DNA from: a bacterium
GTDB taxonomy: Bacteria > Dependentiae > Babeliae > Babeliales > UASB340
Reading direction: 5' to 3'
DNA: 30,668 bases
Assembly: GCA_030630075.1 (NCBI GenBank)
Contig: DAOVNS010000004.1
Coordinates: forward strand, 1 to 30,668
Shown: positions 8,757 to 18,039 of the stretch, piece after piece
How the letters are laid out: each line of letters opens with the position of its first letter
Numbering within the stretch: the stretch's first letter is position 1
Made by a program: the position numbers and the translations under genes
Notes under the pieces: generated by a model
What the model was told of the DNA's origin: nothing
Seen by the model: only the letters and a program-made list of their open reading frames with translations
Databases searched by the model: none

Positions 8757-11700
8757 GTGAAATCAAAAACTATTTTAACATCACTTTTGTTATCTTTTCT
8801 AATGATAACAAACAACCTAAGCGCATTTAAAAATCTGTCAGAAATAAATCAGTTCAAAAAAAACTATGAAGAATATCCAAATATTGATAATAACAACTAT
8901 CTAAAACCAGATTATTCTTCTTACTATAAAAAAATAGTACCAACAGGAATAAACTACCCCGTACTGAAAATTCTGGATTTTATTGGACTAAAAAAAGAAT
9001 TATGGTCAGCAAATAATTTTAAAAATTCACTAACAGATATAATCAACCAAAGAAAAAAGCTTGGTTATAATAAAAATTATGTTATAAAAATCACCCCCAG
9101 ACAGAAAACCGATTTTATTATTTTTGGCGACTTACAAGGAGCCTTTCATTCATTAGCAAGAGACCTAAATGAATTAAATCAACTAAAAATTATTAATGAA
9201 GAATTCGAAATTATAAAACCAGATACTTTTCTTATATTTAATGGAAACGTAATCAGCAAATCTCCATACATAATGGAAACTCTCTCAAGTGTTTTGCATT
9301 TAATGGAAAAAAATCCTGAAAAAGTATTCTTTATTAAGGGAAAGCATGAAATAAATGAGGGCTGGATCAACTTAGGCTTAAAGAAAGAATTGCAATCTAA
9401 AGCATCATACGTTTCGGACGAAAAAATACCTTTAAATGCAGAAATAAACCAATTTATTAATACTCTTCCTCTTGCTGTTTATATAGATTATGGATTCAAA
9501 CAAAAAAAAGATCTCATTCGTATTTCTAACTTTGGTCGTGCAAATAAAGAATTAGATGAATCATATTTTTATGATTTCTTAAAAAAAGACTCGCAACAAC
9601 AAATAGATATTTTTGACTTATCAAAGAAAAAATATACAGATAAATCAATTGAAATTAACGCAATAATAAAAGGTTTAGACCGAACATTTAAATATCAAAA
9701 AACCGATGGACTCGAGCATCTTTATCCAGACAAAGGTGCAACCGCATGGTCTATATTTTCTTCTCCCACCTTACCAAATCAAAAACTATATAACTTTTAT
9801 AACGATGCCTTTGCGATATTAAAAATAAAAATAGATCACAATCCAATAATTACACTTTACAAACAAAGTACAGAAAAGCCCCAAGGCTACGTAACAAAAA
9901 CTTATAATTTACTTACAGAAGAAATATTAGAAAAAGAAGAAATTCAAATTTCAGATCAAAAAGAAATAGAAACCGAAGCAGAAACAATTAATATTGGAAC
10001 AACACTAGATCTATCTGCCGAATTATCTGATCTAGGAAAAAACATACTCACTGGAATGTTAACAGCTATAAATAATTATAATAAAACAAGCAAGTTTAAA
10101 ATTAAGCTTAATGCTTTAGATGATAAATACAATCCAGAAATTGCCCAAGAAAATATAAAAATTTTACTCAAGAAAGACATTGATATTATTCTTACTCCGG
10201 TTGGAAGCTATCCCTTAGAAGGTTATATATCTTATGTAAAAGATAATGAAATTCTTGTTCTTTTTCCTGATGCAACTTCACCTATATTTAGAACGCCGGA
10301 CTTAAAAAACATCGTTCATTATTTTGCGTCTTCGTTTGATGAAGCAAAGATTTTAACCGATTACTTAATAAAAGAAATGAATATTAAAAAAATAGCGGTA
10401 TTCTATCAACAAGATTCTGTTTGTAATAATGCCTTTCGGGGAGCTACAGAAATATTTAAAAAACATAACTTGCAAGAAGGTAAGGATTGGATTGCTGCTT
10501 CTCACCGAGTAAAATCCTTAGAAATGGATGCCGCGATAAAAGAAATGCGCAAATTTAAACCCAAAGCAATTTTATTTTTTTCTATTCAAACTCCAGTAAA
10601 AAAACTTATCGAAAAACTAGGACCAACTTTTATTTTTGGTAAAACAATTGCTGGATTTTCACCACTATCTGGACCAGAATTTGCAAAATTCACAAAACTC
10701 CGAAATCTTAAATTCGTATCAACATTATTAACTCCAGATGCAAAAACAAGCGATCTTCCAATTGTTGAAGAATACAGAAAATTAACCCCAAGCTCTGACC
10801 TAAATAATTTATCATTAGAAGGTTTTATAACGGCTAGTATTTTTACTGATATTTTAAATAAAATAGAAGGCAAAATTACCAAAGAAAAGATACTCACAGC
10901 AATTGAATCAATTAAAAATTATGACTTTAAGGGCTTAGCTCTTAATTTCAATGCCCAAACAAGAGAACTCGGCAAAAATAATGTCTGGATTAAAAAAACG
11001 GATGATCAAACTATTTTATATACATTAGAAGATGGAGAAAAAGAAAAAGCTATTTTAAAAACAGAAGAAATTAAAGTTGCCAAACCTAAAGAAAAGCTCG
11101 CCAAGAAATCTAAAACTGACAAGCAATCTATAAAAATAGGAACAACAATGGATTTATCTGCGGAATTAGCAGATCTTGGTCAAAATGTATTAGATGGAAT
11201 GAGACTTAAAATAAAAGATTCCAATAAAACAAGTAATATTAAAATAGAACTTACACCTATGGATGATAAATATAATCCTAATCTGGCAAAAGAAAATATT
11301 GAAATATTATTAAAACAAGGGATTGATATACTTCTTACTCCTGTTGGCAGCAACCAATTAGAAAACTATCTTCCCTTAATTGAAGAGGAAAAAATTCTTG
11401 TTTTGTTTCCCGAAGCAACTGCTTATAAATTCCGAAGATCTGATCTTAAATATTTAGTTCATTATTTTGCATCATCAAGACAAGACGGAAAAACTATTAT
11501 CGATTATATGATTAAAGAGCTTGGACCTAAAAGAATAGTTTTATTTTATCAACCAGAAGCTTTTAGCTTATCAGAGCTTGCAGGAGCCAAAGAAATCTTA
11601 GCAAAAAACAATCTTAAAGAAGGTATTGATTGGATTGCTGTTTCTCATCCCGCAAATACTATAGATGTTGAAAATGCAGTAAATGAAACTTTAAAGTTTG

Positions 11701-14700
11701 TGCCCGAAGCAATAGCTCTTTTATCTGTTCCAACTCCATCAAAAAAATTCATAGAAAAATTAGGAGCAAGTTTTATAGTAGATAAAACTATTTTAGGTGC
11801 AGCAACTTGTTCTGGGCCAGAATTTACTAAGTTTGCAAAATTAAGAAACATTCAATACTACTACACACAGCTAGCTCCATCACCAAAACAAACCGGGCTT
11901 GAAATTGTTAAAGAATTTAATGACGTATGCAAAAAATATGAATTTGATCCAAATAACGTTTTTGCATTAGAAGGTTTTATAAGCTCTAGTATTTTTATTG
12001 ATATTTTAAACAAAATTGAAGGCGCAATAACTAAAGAAAAAATATTAAAAACAATTGAGTCAATTAAAGATTACAACTTTAAGGGCCTAAAACTTAATTT
12101 TAATCCAAAAACAAGAGAAATTAGCAAAAATAATATTTGGATTACAAATCCCAATGGTAAGACAATTACTTATGAAGCGGATAAAACAACTGAAACCAAA
12201 GATGAAAAATTAAAAAACGTAATTAAAATCGGCACAACAATGGATATTTCTAGCGCTTCTTCTGAATTAGGACGAAACTTACTAAAAGGAATATTCCTAA
12301 AAATAAAACACCAAAACGAAAGCGGTGGAATAAATGGCAAGACTATAAAGCTTAATCTTAAAGACGACAAATACGAACCTTCTCAAACAAAAAAAAACAT
12401 AGAAGAATTTATCGAAGAAGGCATAAACATCATTCCATTTTCTACGGGAAGCTTCTCATTTAAAGAAGCCATTCCTTTTATTAAAGAAGGCAAAATATCA
12501 GCATTTTTTCCAAATGCAAATGCACCAATTTTTTATAATCCTAATTTAAAAAATATTGTTAATTTTATATCACAAAGCTTTTATGAAGGAAAAGTTTTAG
12601 CTGATTATTTTGTTGAAAAGGTTAAATCCGAAAAAGTTGTATTATTACACCAAACAGACGTTTATAGTCAAGATGTCTTAAAGGCAGTAAAAGAAGTCCT
12701 TGAAAAAAATAACTATGCCAGTAAAAACATCTTAGAAATAGCCCAAAAGCCACACAGTATAGTAAGCGATAAAGACATTGAAAAGGTCAAAGCGTTCAGA
12801 CCGAACGCAATTTTTCTTATTTCCTTTTATAAACCCGCACAAAATTTTCTTAAAAGACTTGGTGTAGACTTTCTTATCAATAAAAAGGTTTTTGGAGCAG
12901 ACGTCTTATCTGGTCCGGAATTTAGAAATTATATTAACGACAAAAATATAAATTATACATATGTTCAAACAATGCCTAGTTTAAACAATAGCCTTGAAAT
13001 CACAAAAGAATATATAGATATAGCTAACAAATCAGGAGAACAGCCCAACCCCTTCGCCCTAAAAGGTTATATCATTTCAAGCATATTTATAGATTTAATA
13101 CTAAAAAACATCGAAGGCGAAATAACACAACAAAAATTAATTGAACAAGCAGAATCTATTAAAAACATTAATTATAAGGGGCTTCCTTTAAATTTTGATC
13201 CAATGAAAAGAAATATTTATCATCAAATGTGGCTCTATACTGATAAAGGTGAAATTATACAAACTGATATTTACAAAAAAGTAAACCAAGCCGCAAGAAA
13301 AGAAGATAAGCCAGAAGAAAAAATTAAAATTAAAAATGAAATCAATATTGGAACGACAATGGATATTTCTTCCGAAACAGAAAGAAGCCTTCTGAAGGGA
13401 TTGTTTTTTAAGATTAGAGAACAAAATGAAGCTGGTGGAATAAATGGCAAAAGTATAAAATTTGAATATAAAGATGATAAATATTTACCAAATCAAGCAA
13501 GAAAAAACATAGAAGAATTTATTCAAGATAATATTCGTATCTTCTTATCTCCTGTTGGTAGCTATTCATTTTCAGCAGCAATTCCATTTATTAAAGAAGA
13601 TGAAATTACAGCCTTTTTTACTGATGCTAATGCTCCAATTTTTTATAATCCTAATTTAAAAAATATTATTAACTTTATGCCAAGCTCTTTTTACGAAGGA
13701 ACAGTTTTAGTAGACTATCTAATTGAAAAAATTAAACCCGGGAAAATTGCAATCTTAAGCCAAAAAGAAGACTTATATAGTCAAGGTGCCCTTGATGGAG
13801 CCAAAGAAACTCTTAGAAAAAATAATTATAAAGATGAAGATATTCTAGAAATAAGCAATTACCCAAATGATAAAGTTAGTAATGAAGACATTAATAAAGT
13901 TAAAAATTTTAAACCAAACGCAATTTTATTAATTTCATTCCCTAAACCATCCAAAAATTTTCTAAAAAGACTTGGTCCTGTTTTTTTATTAAACAAACAA
14001 ATACTAGGAGTAGATGCTTGCTCTGGATCAGATTTTTTAAAATATATTGAAAATAACAACCTGAATTACACATATATTCAAACAATGCCAAACCTAGACC
14101 GTGATCTTGAAATTGTTACGGAATATAAAGATATAGTATCTAAAGCAGAAGAAAAACCAAATCCGTTTAGTCTAAAAGGTTTTATAATTTCAAGCATATT
14201 TATAGATTTAATACTAAAAAAAATTGAAGGCGAAATAACAAGATCAAAATTAATCAAACAAGCAGAATCTATTAAAAATATAAGCTATAAAGGAATTAAG
14301 TTAAATTTTGATCCTAATGAAAGAAATATTTATCAAACACTGTGGCTATATACAAATAAGGGTGAAGTTTTTGAAAAAAACATTCACAAAATTTTAGCTG
14401 CAAAAAAAGAAGATATTAAAGCAATTACAACTAAAGATGAAATTAATATTGGTACAACCATGGATCTTTCTGCAGAAATCAAAGATCATGGAACAAGCAT
14501 GCTTGCCGGATTAAATTTACGAATAAATAAAGAAAATAAAGCCGGAGGGATCAAGGGCAAAAAAATTAAATTAACCTCTCTTGATGATAAATATAAACCC
14601 CATATTGCAAAAAAAAATATTGAAAAACTCTTACAACAAAATATTGATATAATTCTAAGTCCTATCGGAAGTTATACACTGAATGGATATTTAGATATTA

Positions 14701-15557
14701 TCAAAGATAAAAAAATTGCAGTTTTTTTTCCTAGAGCTGTATCTCCAATATTTAGGAATCCCGACTACACAAATTTAATTCATTTTTTTCCATCATCTCA
14801 AGAAGAAAGTAAAGCACTAACCGAATATTTATTAAAAAAACAAATCCCAGGGAAAATTGCCATTTTCTACCAGAACGAACCCTATTCACAGGGAGCACTC
14901 AAAGGAGCCGAAAAAGTATTAAAAGCTAACGGATTAAAAGAAGGAACTGACTGGATTAAAACAGCCCATGCACCAAATTCTATAAAAATAGAAAAAGCAG
15001 CCAATAAGATTATAGAATTTCAACCAAATACAATTTTACTTTTATCGGTTGATTTACCAACAAGAGCACTTATAAAGAAACTAGGAATAGGTTTTTTATA
15101 TAATAGAAAAACTTTGGGCATTGTTTCCAACTCTGAATTTGAAAACTTTATGGACAAAAGAAAATTGAAATATACGCATACCCAGTTTGTGCCAAATTTA
15201 CAAAGTGATGAAATAAAAATTCTTAATGAATATAAACAAGAAGCACTTAAGCATAATGAAAAAGTAAATCGAATAGGGCTAGAAGGATATTTAACTGCAA
15301 GTCTCTTTATTGATTTACTTAAGAAAATCGATGGCGAAATAACAAAAGAAAAAATACTCGAAAAAGCAAAAAAAATTAAAGATTTCGATCTGGATGGATT
15401 AAAATTAAATTTTAATCCAAAAACAAACAGTGTTGCAACATCTTTGTGGCTAAATTTGGGAAACGATAAATTCGAAAAAAAAGAATTAAGAATATTTGAA
15501 AAAACACCCAAAATTATAAAACCTGATAATTCAATTACTGAGAAAAATTTTAAATAA
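8757..15557 (+). CDS. giant secreted protein: pseudo-phosphatase plus five LivJ-like binding domains
   Basis: A 2266-residue exported protein. The start is GTG at 8757 with GAGG seven bases upstream. Residues 1-23 form a signal peptide (MKSKTILTSLLLSFLMITNN...). Residues about 115-390 resemble a calcineurin-like metallophosphoesterase, but key positions are changed: GDLQG at 124-128 where GDxHG is usual, GN at 163-164 where GD is usual, and GKHE at 195-198 where GNHE is usual. It may therefore be catalytically dead. Five tandem domains of the branched-chain amino-acid binding (Peripla_BP_6/ANF-receptor) fold then begin at residues 411, 792, 1156, 1529 and 1896. Each opens with IxIGTTxDxS and closes with GLxLNFxPxxR. 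Lysine- and glutamate-rich linkers separate them. No transmembrane anchor or LPxTG-like end is visible. It is co-operonic with the pLGIC-like gene, and no ABC permease or ATPase gene is adjacent, which argues for sensing or scavenging more than classical uptake. Its stop is two bases from the convergent USP gene stop. Confidence 0.85.
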   Translation: MKSKTILTSLLLSFLMITNNLSAFKNLSEINQFKKNYEEYPNIDNNNYLKPDYSSYYKKIVPTGINYPVLKILDFIGLKKELWSANNFKNSLTDIINQRKKLGYNKNYVIKITPRQKTDFIIFGDLQGAFHSLARDLNELNQLKIINEEFEIIKPDTFLIFNGNVISKSPYIMETLSSVLHLMEKNPEKVFFIKGKHEINEGWINLGLKKELQSKASYVSDEKIPLNAEINQFINTLPLAVYIDYGFKQKKDLIRISNFGRANKELDESYFYDFLKKDSQQQIDIFDLSKKKYTDKSIEINAIIKGLDRTFKYQKTDGLEHLYPDKGATAWSIFSSPTLPNQKLYNFYNDAFAILKIKIDHNPIITLYKQSTEKPQGYVTKTYNLLTEEILEKEEIQISDQKEIETEAETINIGTTLDLSAELSDLGKNILTGMLTAINNYNKTSKFKIKLNALDDKYNPEIAQENIKILLKKDIDIILTPVGSYPLEGYISYVKDNEILVLFPDATSPIFRTPDLKNIVHYFASSFDEAKILTDYLIKEMNIKKIAVFYQQDSVCNNAFRGATEIFKKHNLQEGKDWIAASHRVKSLEMDAAIKEMRKFKPKAILFFSIQTPVKKLIEKLGPTFIFGKTIAGFSPLSGPEFAKFTKLRNLKFVSTLLTPDAKTSDLPIVEEYRKLTPSSDLNNLSLEGFITASIFTDILNKIEGKITKEKILTAIESIKNYDFKGLALNFNAQTRELGKNNVWIKKTDDQTILYTLEDGEKEKAILKTEEIKVAKPKEKLAKKSKTDKQSIKIGTTMDLSAELADLGQNVLDGMRLKIKDSNKTSNIKIELTPMDDKYNPNLAKENIEILLKQGIDILLTPVGSNQLENYLPLIEEEKILVLFPEATAYKFRRSDLKYLVHYFASSRQDGKTIIDYMIKELGPKRIVLFYQPEAFSLSELAGAKEILAKNNLKEGIDWIAVSHPANTIDVENAVNETLKFVPEAIALLSVPTPSKKFIEKLGASFIVDKTILGAATCSGPEFTKFAKLRNIQYYYTQLAPSPKQTGLEIVKEFNDVCKKYEFDPNNVFALEGFISSSIFIDILNKIEGAITKEKILKTIESIKDYNFKGLKLNFNPKTREISKNNIWITNPNGKTITYEADKTTETKDEKLKNVIKIGTTMDISSASSELGRNLLKGIFLKIKHQNESGGINGKTIKLNLKDDKYEPSQTKKNIEEFIEEGINIIPFSTGSFSFKEAIPFIKEGKISAFFPNANAPIFYNPNLKNIVNFISQSFYEGKVLADYFVEKVKSEKVVLLHQTDVYSQDVLKAVKEVLEKNNYASKNILEIAQKPHSIVSDKDIEKVKAFRPNAIFLISFYKPAQNFLKRLGVDFLINKKVFGADVLSGPEFRNYINDKNINYTYVQTMPSLNNSLEITKEYIDIANKSGEQPNPFALKGYIISSIFIDLILKNIEGEITQQKLIEQAESIKNINYKGLPLNFDPMKRNIYHQMWLYTDKGEIIQTDIYKKVNQAARKEDKPEEKIKIKNEINIGTTMDISSETERSLLKGLFFKIREQNEAGGINGKSIKFEYKDDKYLPNQARKNIEEFIQDNIRIFLSPVGSYSFSAAIPFIKEDEITAFFTDANAPIFYNPNLKNIINFMPSSFYEGTVLVDYLIEKIKPGKIAILSQKEDLYSQGALDGAKETLRKNNYKDEDILEISNYPNDKVSNEDINKVKNFKPNAILLISFPKPSKNFLKRLGPVFLLNKQILGVDACSGSDFLKYIENNNLNYTYIQTMPNLDRDLEIVTEYKDIVSKAEEKPNPFSLKGFIISSIFIDLILKKIEGEITRSKLIKQAESIKNISYKGIKLNFDPNERNIYQTLWLYTNKGEVFEKNIHKILAAKKEDIKAITTKDEINIGTTMDLSAEIKDHGTSMLAGLNLRINKENKAGGIKGKKIKLTSLDDKYKPHIAKKNIEKLLQQNIDIILSPIGSYTLNGYLDIIKDKKIAVFFPRAVSPIFRNPDYTNLIHFFPSSQEESKALTEYLLKKQIPGKIAIFYQNEPYSQGALKGAEKVLKANGLKEGTDWIKTAHAPNSIKIEKAANKIIEFQPNTILLLSVDLPTRALIKKLGIGFLYNRKTLGIVSNSEFENFMDKRKLKYTHTQFVPNLQSDEIKILNEYKQEALKHNEKVNRIGLEGYLTASLFIDLLKKIDGEITKEKILEKAKKIKDFDLDGLKLNFNPKTNSVATSLWLNLGNDKFEKKELRIFEKTPKIIKPDNSITEKNFK

Positions 15558-15559
15558 AA

Positions 15560-17206
15560 TTATTTTTTCTTTTTGAAAAAAAGAACATAAGGCTCTGCAC
15601 CACCTGCATTTCCATCATCGCTTATTATTTGTTTAATTCTTTCATCGCTAATTTCTGTTCTTATAGAGTCATTATATAAAAACCATTGATTTAATTCAGG
15701 ATTTCGAACAAATGAAAAATAATGGCCACCACTCGCATTTGATCCACTATGACATATAAAGCTCGTTAATTGATATTTTGCTGCATGCAATTCAAGCTCG
15801 TTAGAGTTAAACAACACAGGAGTTCTGTTTTTTTCGGTCACTCCACTTTCTGTAAACCTAAATCTTTTTAAATTCACTCTTAAAATCTCTGGACATGTGT
15901 CAATCTCAAGGTTCGAGCAAGCTTCTACTCCTCCACATCCATATGGACATTTACGTTCAATTTCTTCTTCCGCTGAAAAAGCTTCTATACATTCATTCAA
16001 ACTAATTTCTTTTAACCCAATAGGAAGTTGAACATCTAAACTTTTGGCATTATCAACAGAAATATGATCCTCTTTTTTACACCCAGAACAAGTGGATTTT
16101 CTTTTTAATACAATATCAAAATCTTTTACTTCTAATCCTTTTGCCCAACATTCATTAATAATTTCACCTGAAAGCTTGGTTATAAATTCACTTGAATCTT
16201 GTTGCTTATAAAGACGATAAGGTTGCTGATCCCTAAAAAATTTAGGAATAGCTGTTTCAAAAAATTCTTTTGGAACATAAGCCCTTTCACTTTTTCTTAA
16301 ATTTTCTAATACTTCTATAAAATTAAAAATTACACGGCTATCTTTAAATTCTTCTTTGTTAGAAATCAAAAACTCTTTAAATTTATAAGACATACTATTA
16401 ATAAAGCACTGTAATCCTGAATTCATATAACAGGTATTACCAAGATTTCTAAGCCCTGAATTTACAATTAAATCTTCACTGGTCACATCAGGATTTTTAA
16501 CGCTTAAACAACCACTTTCTTTAGATTTCGGATCTTTTTCGTCAGAAAACATTCTCTTTAAATATGGAATTATAAAAGATGCTAATATTCCAACACCAAC
16601 AATCCCGCCTGCAATAAAAAAACCTCTGTATTCTTCTATAAATTTTTTTGGCTGGTAATAAATATAATCAAGTAATTTTTCTGAAAATGAAAATTGTAAA
16701 AAATCATCCTTTAAAACTTCACCAAGCAATAATAAATTAAATGCTTTTATATCATTGCATAATGATATTTCACTTTCATTAAAAAATTGTTTTCGGATCT
16801 TAAAATAAAGATTCAATTTTTTATTAAAACTATTTATTTTTTCTGCTAAATCACGAATATCAGCAGGATTGAGTTCATTTATGGTTTTAAAACTTTGGCA
16901 GATTTTTAAAAACTGATACCAGATTCCTGGATTATAAGAAAACATGCCATTTTCAAAACGATGAATAATACTTTCAGTTAAATCTAATAATGTATTTACA
17001 TCTTCTAATATCTGTATTGGTTTATCGGGTAAGCATTCTTGTTGCTGCAAATGTTCTATTGATTCTTTTGCATTATTTAAAAAACAAAAAACAGGTAAAT
17101 CCTGAACAAATAAATTTTGATTGTTATTTAAAGCACTCGAATTACATAAAGTCACAAAACTAAATAAAAAAATAAAAAACAATTTTTGATAAATTTTATA
17201 AAACAT
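15560..17206 (-). CDS. secreted, membrane-anchored ubiquitin-specific protease (USP/C19)
   Basis: A 548-residue eukaryotic-type deubiquitinase. A signal peptide (MFYKIYQKLFFIFLFSFVTLC) is followed by a helical region. A transmembrane helix lies at about residues 197-215 (GFFIAGGIVGVGILASFII), and the catalytic domain covers about 250-548. The Cys box LRNLGNTCYMNSGLQCF holds nucleophile C259. The His box ASGGHYFSFVR holds H495, and the third residue is D513 in LYNDS. The zinc-binding finger of USP enzymes is present as CSGCKK and CPYGCGG. All catalytic residues are intact. Bacteria have no ubiquitin, so the substrate must be host ubiquitin conjugates; this is inference but strong. It is divergent from gmk with 143 bases between the starts. 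Confidence 0.88.
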   Translation of the reverse strand: MFYKIYQKLFFIFLFSFVTLCNSSALNNNQNLFVQDLPVFCFLNNAKESIEHLQQQECLPDKPIQILEDVNTLLDLTESIIHRFENGMFSYNPGIWYQFLKICQSFKTINELNPADIRDLAEKINSFNKKLNLYFKIRKQFFNESEISLCNDIKAFNLLLLGEVLKDDFLQFSFSEKLLDYIYYQPKKFIEEYRGFFIAGGIVGVGILASFIIPYLKRMFSDEKDPKSKESGCLSVKNPDVTSEDLIVNSGLRNLGNTCYMNSGLQCFINSMSYKFKEFLISNKEEFKDSRVIFNFIEVLENLRKSERAYVPKEFFETAIPKFFRDQQPYRLYKQQDSSEFITKLSGEIINECWAKGLEVKDFDIVLKRKSTCSGCKKEDHISVDNAKSLDVQLPIGLKEISLNECIEAFSAEEEIERKCPYGCGGVEACSNLEIDTCPEILRVNLKRFRFTESGVTEKNRTPVLFNSNELELHAAKYQLTSFICHSGSNASGGHYFSFVRNPELNQWFLYNDSIRTEISDERIKQIISDDGNAGGAEPYVLFFKKKK

Positions 17207-17349
17207 AAATTATTCATACTTTAAAGTTAAATGTTTTTTTCTTTACAAATTAACCCGTCCCAAAGTATTTTAGAAGAAGGGAAAGGGATGTAAAAGCTTA
17301 TGTTTTTTAATAAAACAGTCAATTCTTAAACTTATTAGGGAATATTCAT

Positions 17350-17970
17350 ATGGAAAATAATAAAAAAGGAACATTGTTTGTAATATCTGGACCATCTGGG
17401 GTAGGAAAAACAACTTTAGCAAAGGAAGCAATTCTAAGAATTGCAAAAGATTTTGATATATCAAAAATTGCAACACATACAACAAGGGCAAAAAGAGATG
17501 GCGAAGTCGACTGTAAAGATTATTTCTTTTTATCAGCAGAAGAATTTGATAAAAAATTCAAAGAAGGTTTTTTCTTAGAATCTACAAAATATGATGGTCA
17601 TATGTACGGATCACCAATATCTGCAATATCTGATCTTGAATTAGGAAATTCATTTGTTATTGTTACTGATATTGAAGGGGTAAAAAACATTGCCCACCTT
17701 CATAACAACAGCGTTTTTATTTGGGTTAATCCTCCAAGTATTAAAGACCTCGAAAAAAGAATTATAAAAAGAAGTGGTCACAGCGAAAAAATTCTAAAAG
17801 ATCGATTAGCTTTAGCTGAAAAAGAAATGAAAGAAGCTCACGACAGAGCAAGAGTAATAAACTATTTTCTTGTTAATGAAGTTTTTGAAGAATCTGTTCA
17901 AGAGCTAGAAAAAATTATTAAAAATGTTTTGAACGGTAATATTTCTTTAGAAAAAGAACCTATTAAATAA
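17350..17970 (+). CDS. gmk: guanylate kinase
   Basis: Guanylate kinase phosphorylates GMP or dGMP to the diphosphate with ATP. The 206-residue length is normal. The P-loop GPSGVGKTT lies at residues 14-22. The GMP-binding part contains THTTRAKRDGEVDCKDYFF and the family's Tyr/Ser contacts around GHMYGSP. The lid region carries arginines in RSGHSEKILKDRLALAEKEM. An AGGGA Shine-Dalgarno lies 7-11 bases before the ATG. From codon 72 to the stop (17563-17970) it has a second, colinear copy at 20898-21305, so the 3' part of this gene may have been exchanged by recombination. Confidence 0.95.
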   Translation: MENNKKGTLFVISGPSGVGKTTLAKEAILRIAKDFDISKIATHTTRAKRDGEVDCKDYFFLSAEEFDKKFKEGFFLESTKYDGHMYGSPISAISDLELGNSFVIVTDIEGVKNIAHLHNNSVFIWVNPPSIKDLEKRIIKRSGHSEKILKDRLALAEKEMKEAHDRARVINYFLVNEVFEESVQELEKIIKNVLNGNISLEKEPIK

Positions 17971-18023
17971 AATAAGATAAAATTAAAAAAAGCATGCCTA
18001 ATTTTTTTGGGCATGCTTTTTTT
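17563..18023 (+). repeat. gmk 3' end plus terminator, repeat copy 1
   Basis: The segment from gmk codon 72 through its stop pairs base for base, without any gap, with 20898-21305 at an offset of 3335. By eye the 408-base coding part has about 30 substitutions (roughly 93% identity), only five of which change an amino acid. The terminator beyond the stop is also present in both copies, though more diverged. Confidence 0.9.
17984..18023. terminator. bidirectional terminator between gmk and an ankyrin gene
   Basis: The inverted repeat AGCATGCC (17991-17998) / GGCATGCT (18010-18017) is flanked by seven A on the left and seven T on the right. It reads as an intrinsic terminator from both sides, serving gmk (plus) and the ankyrin gene ending at 18040 (minus). 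Confidence 0.9.
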
Positions 18024-18039
18024 AAATAACTCAAGTCTT

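Noticed and set aside
15020..15511. 163-codon minus-strand open frame inside the giant gene
   Set aside because: It is the antisense of binding domain 5. Low-GC repeats leave such frames open, and several similar ones lie opposite the other domains.
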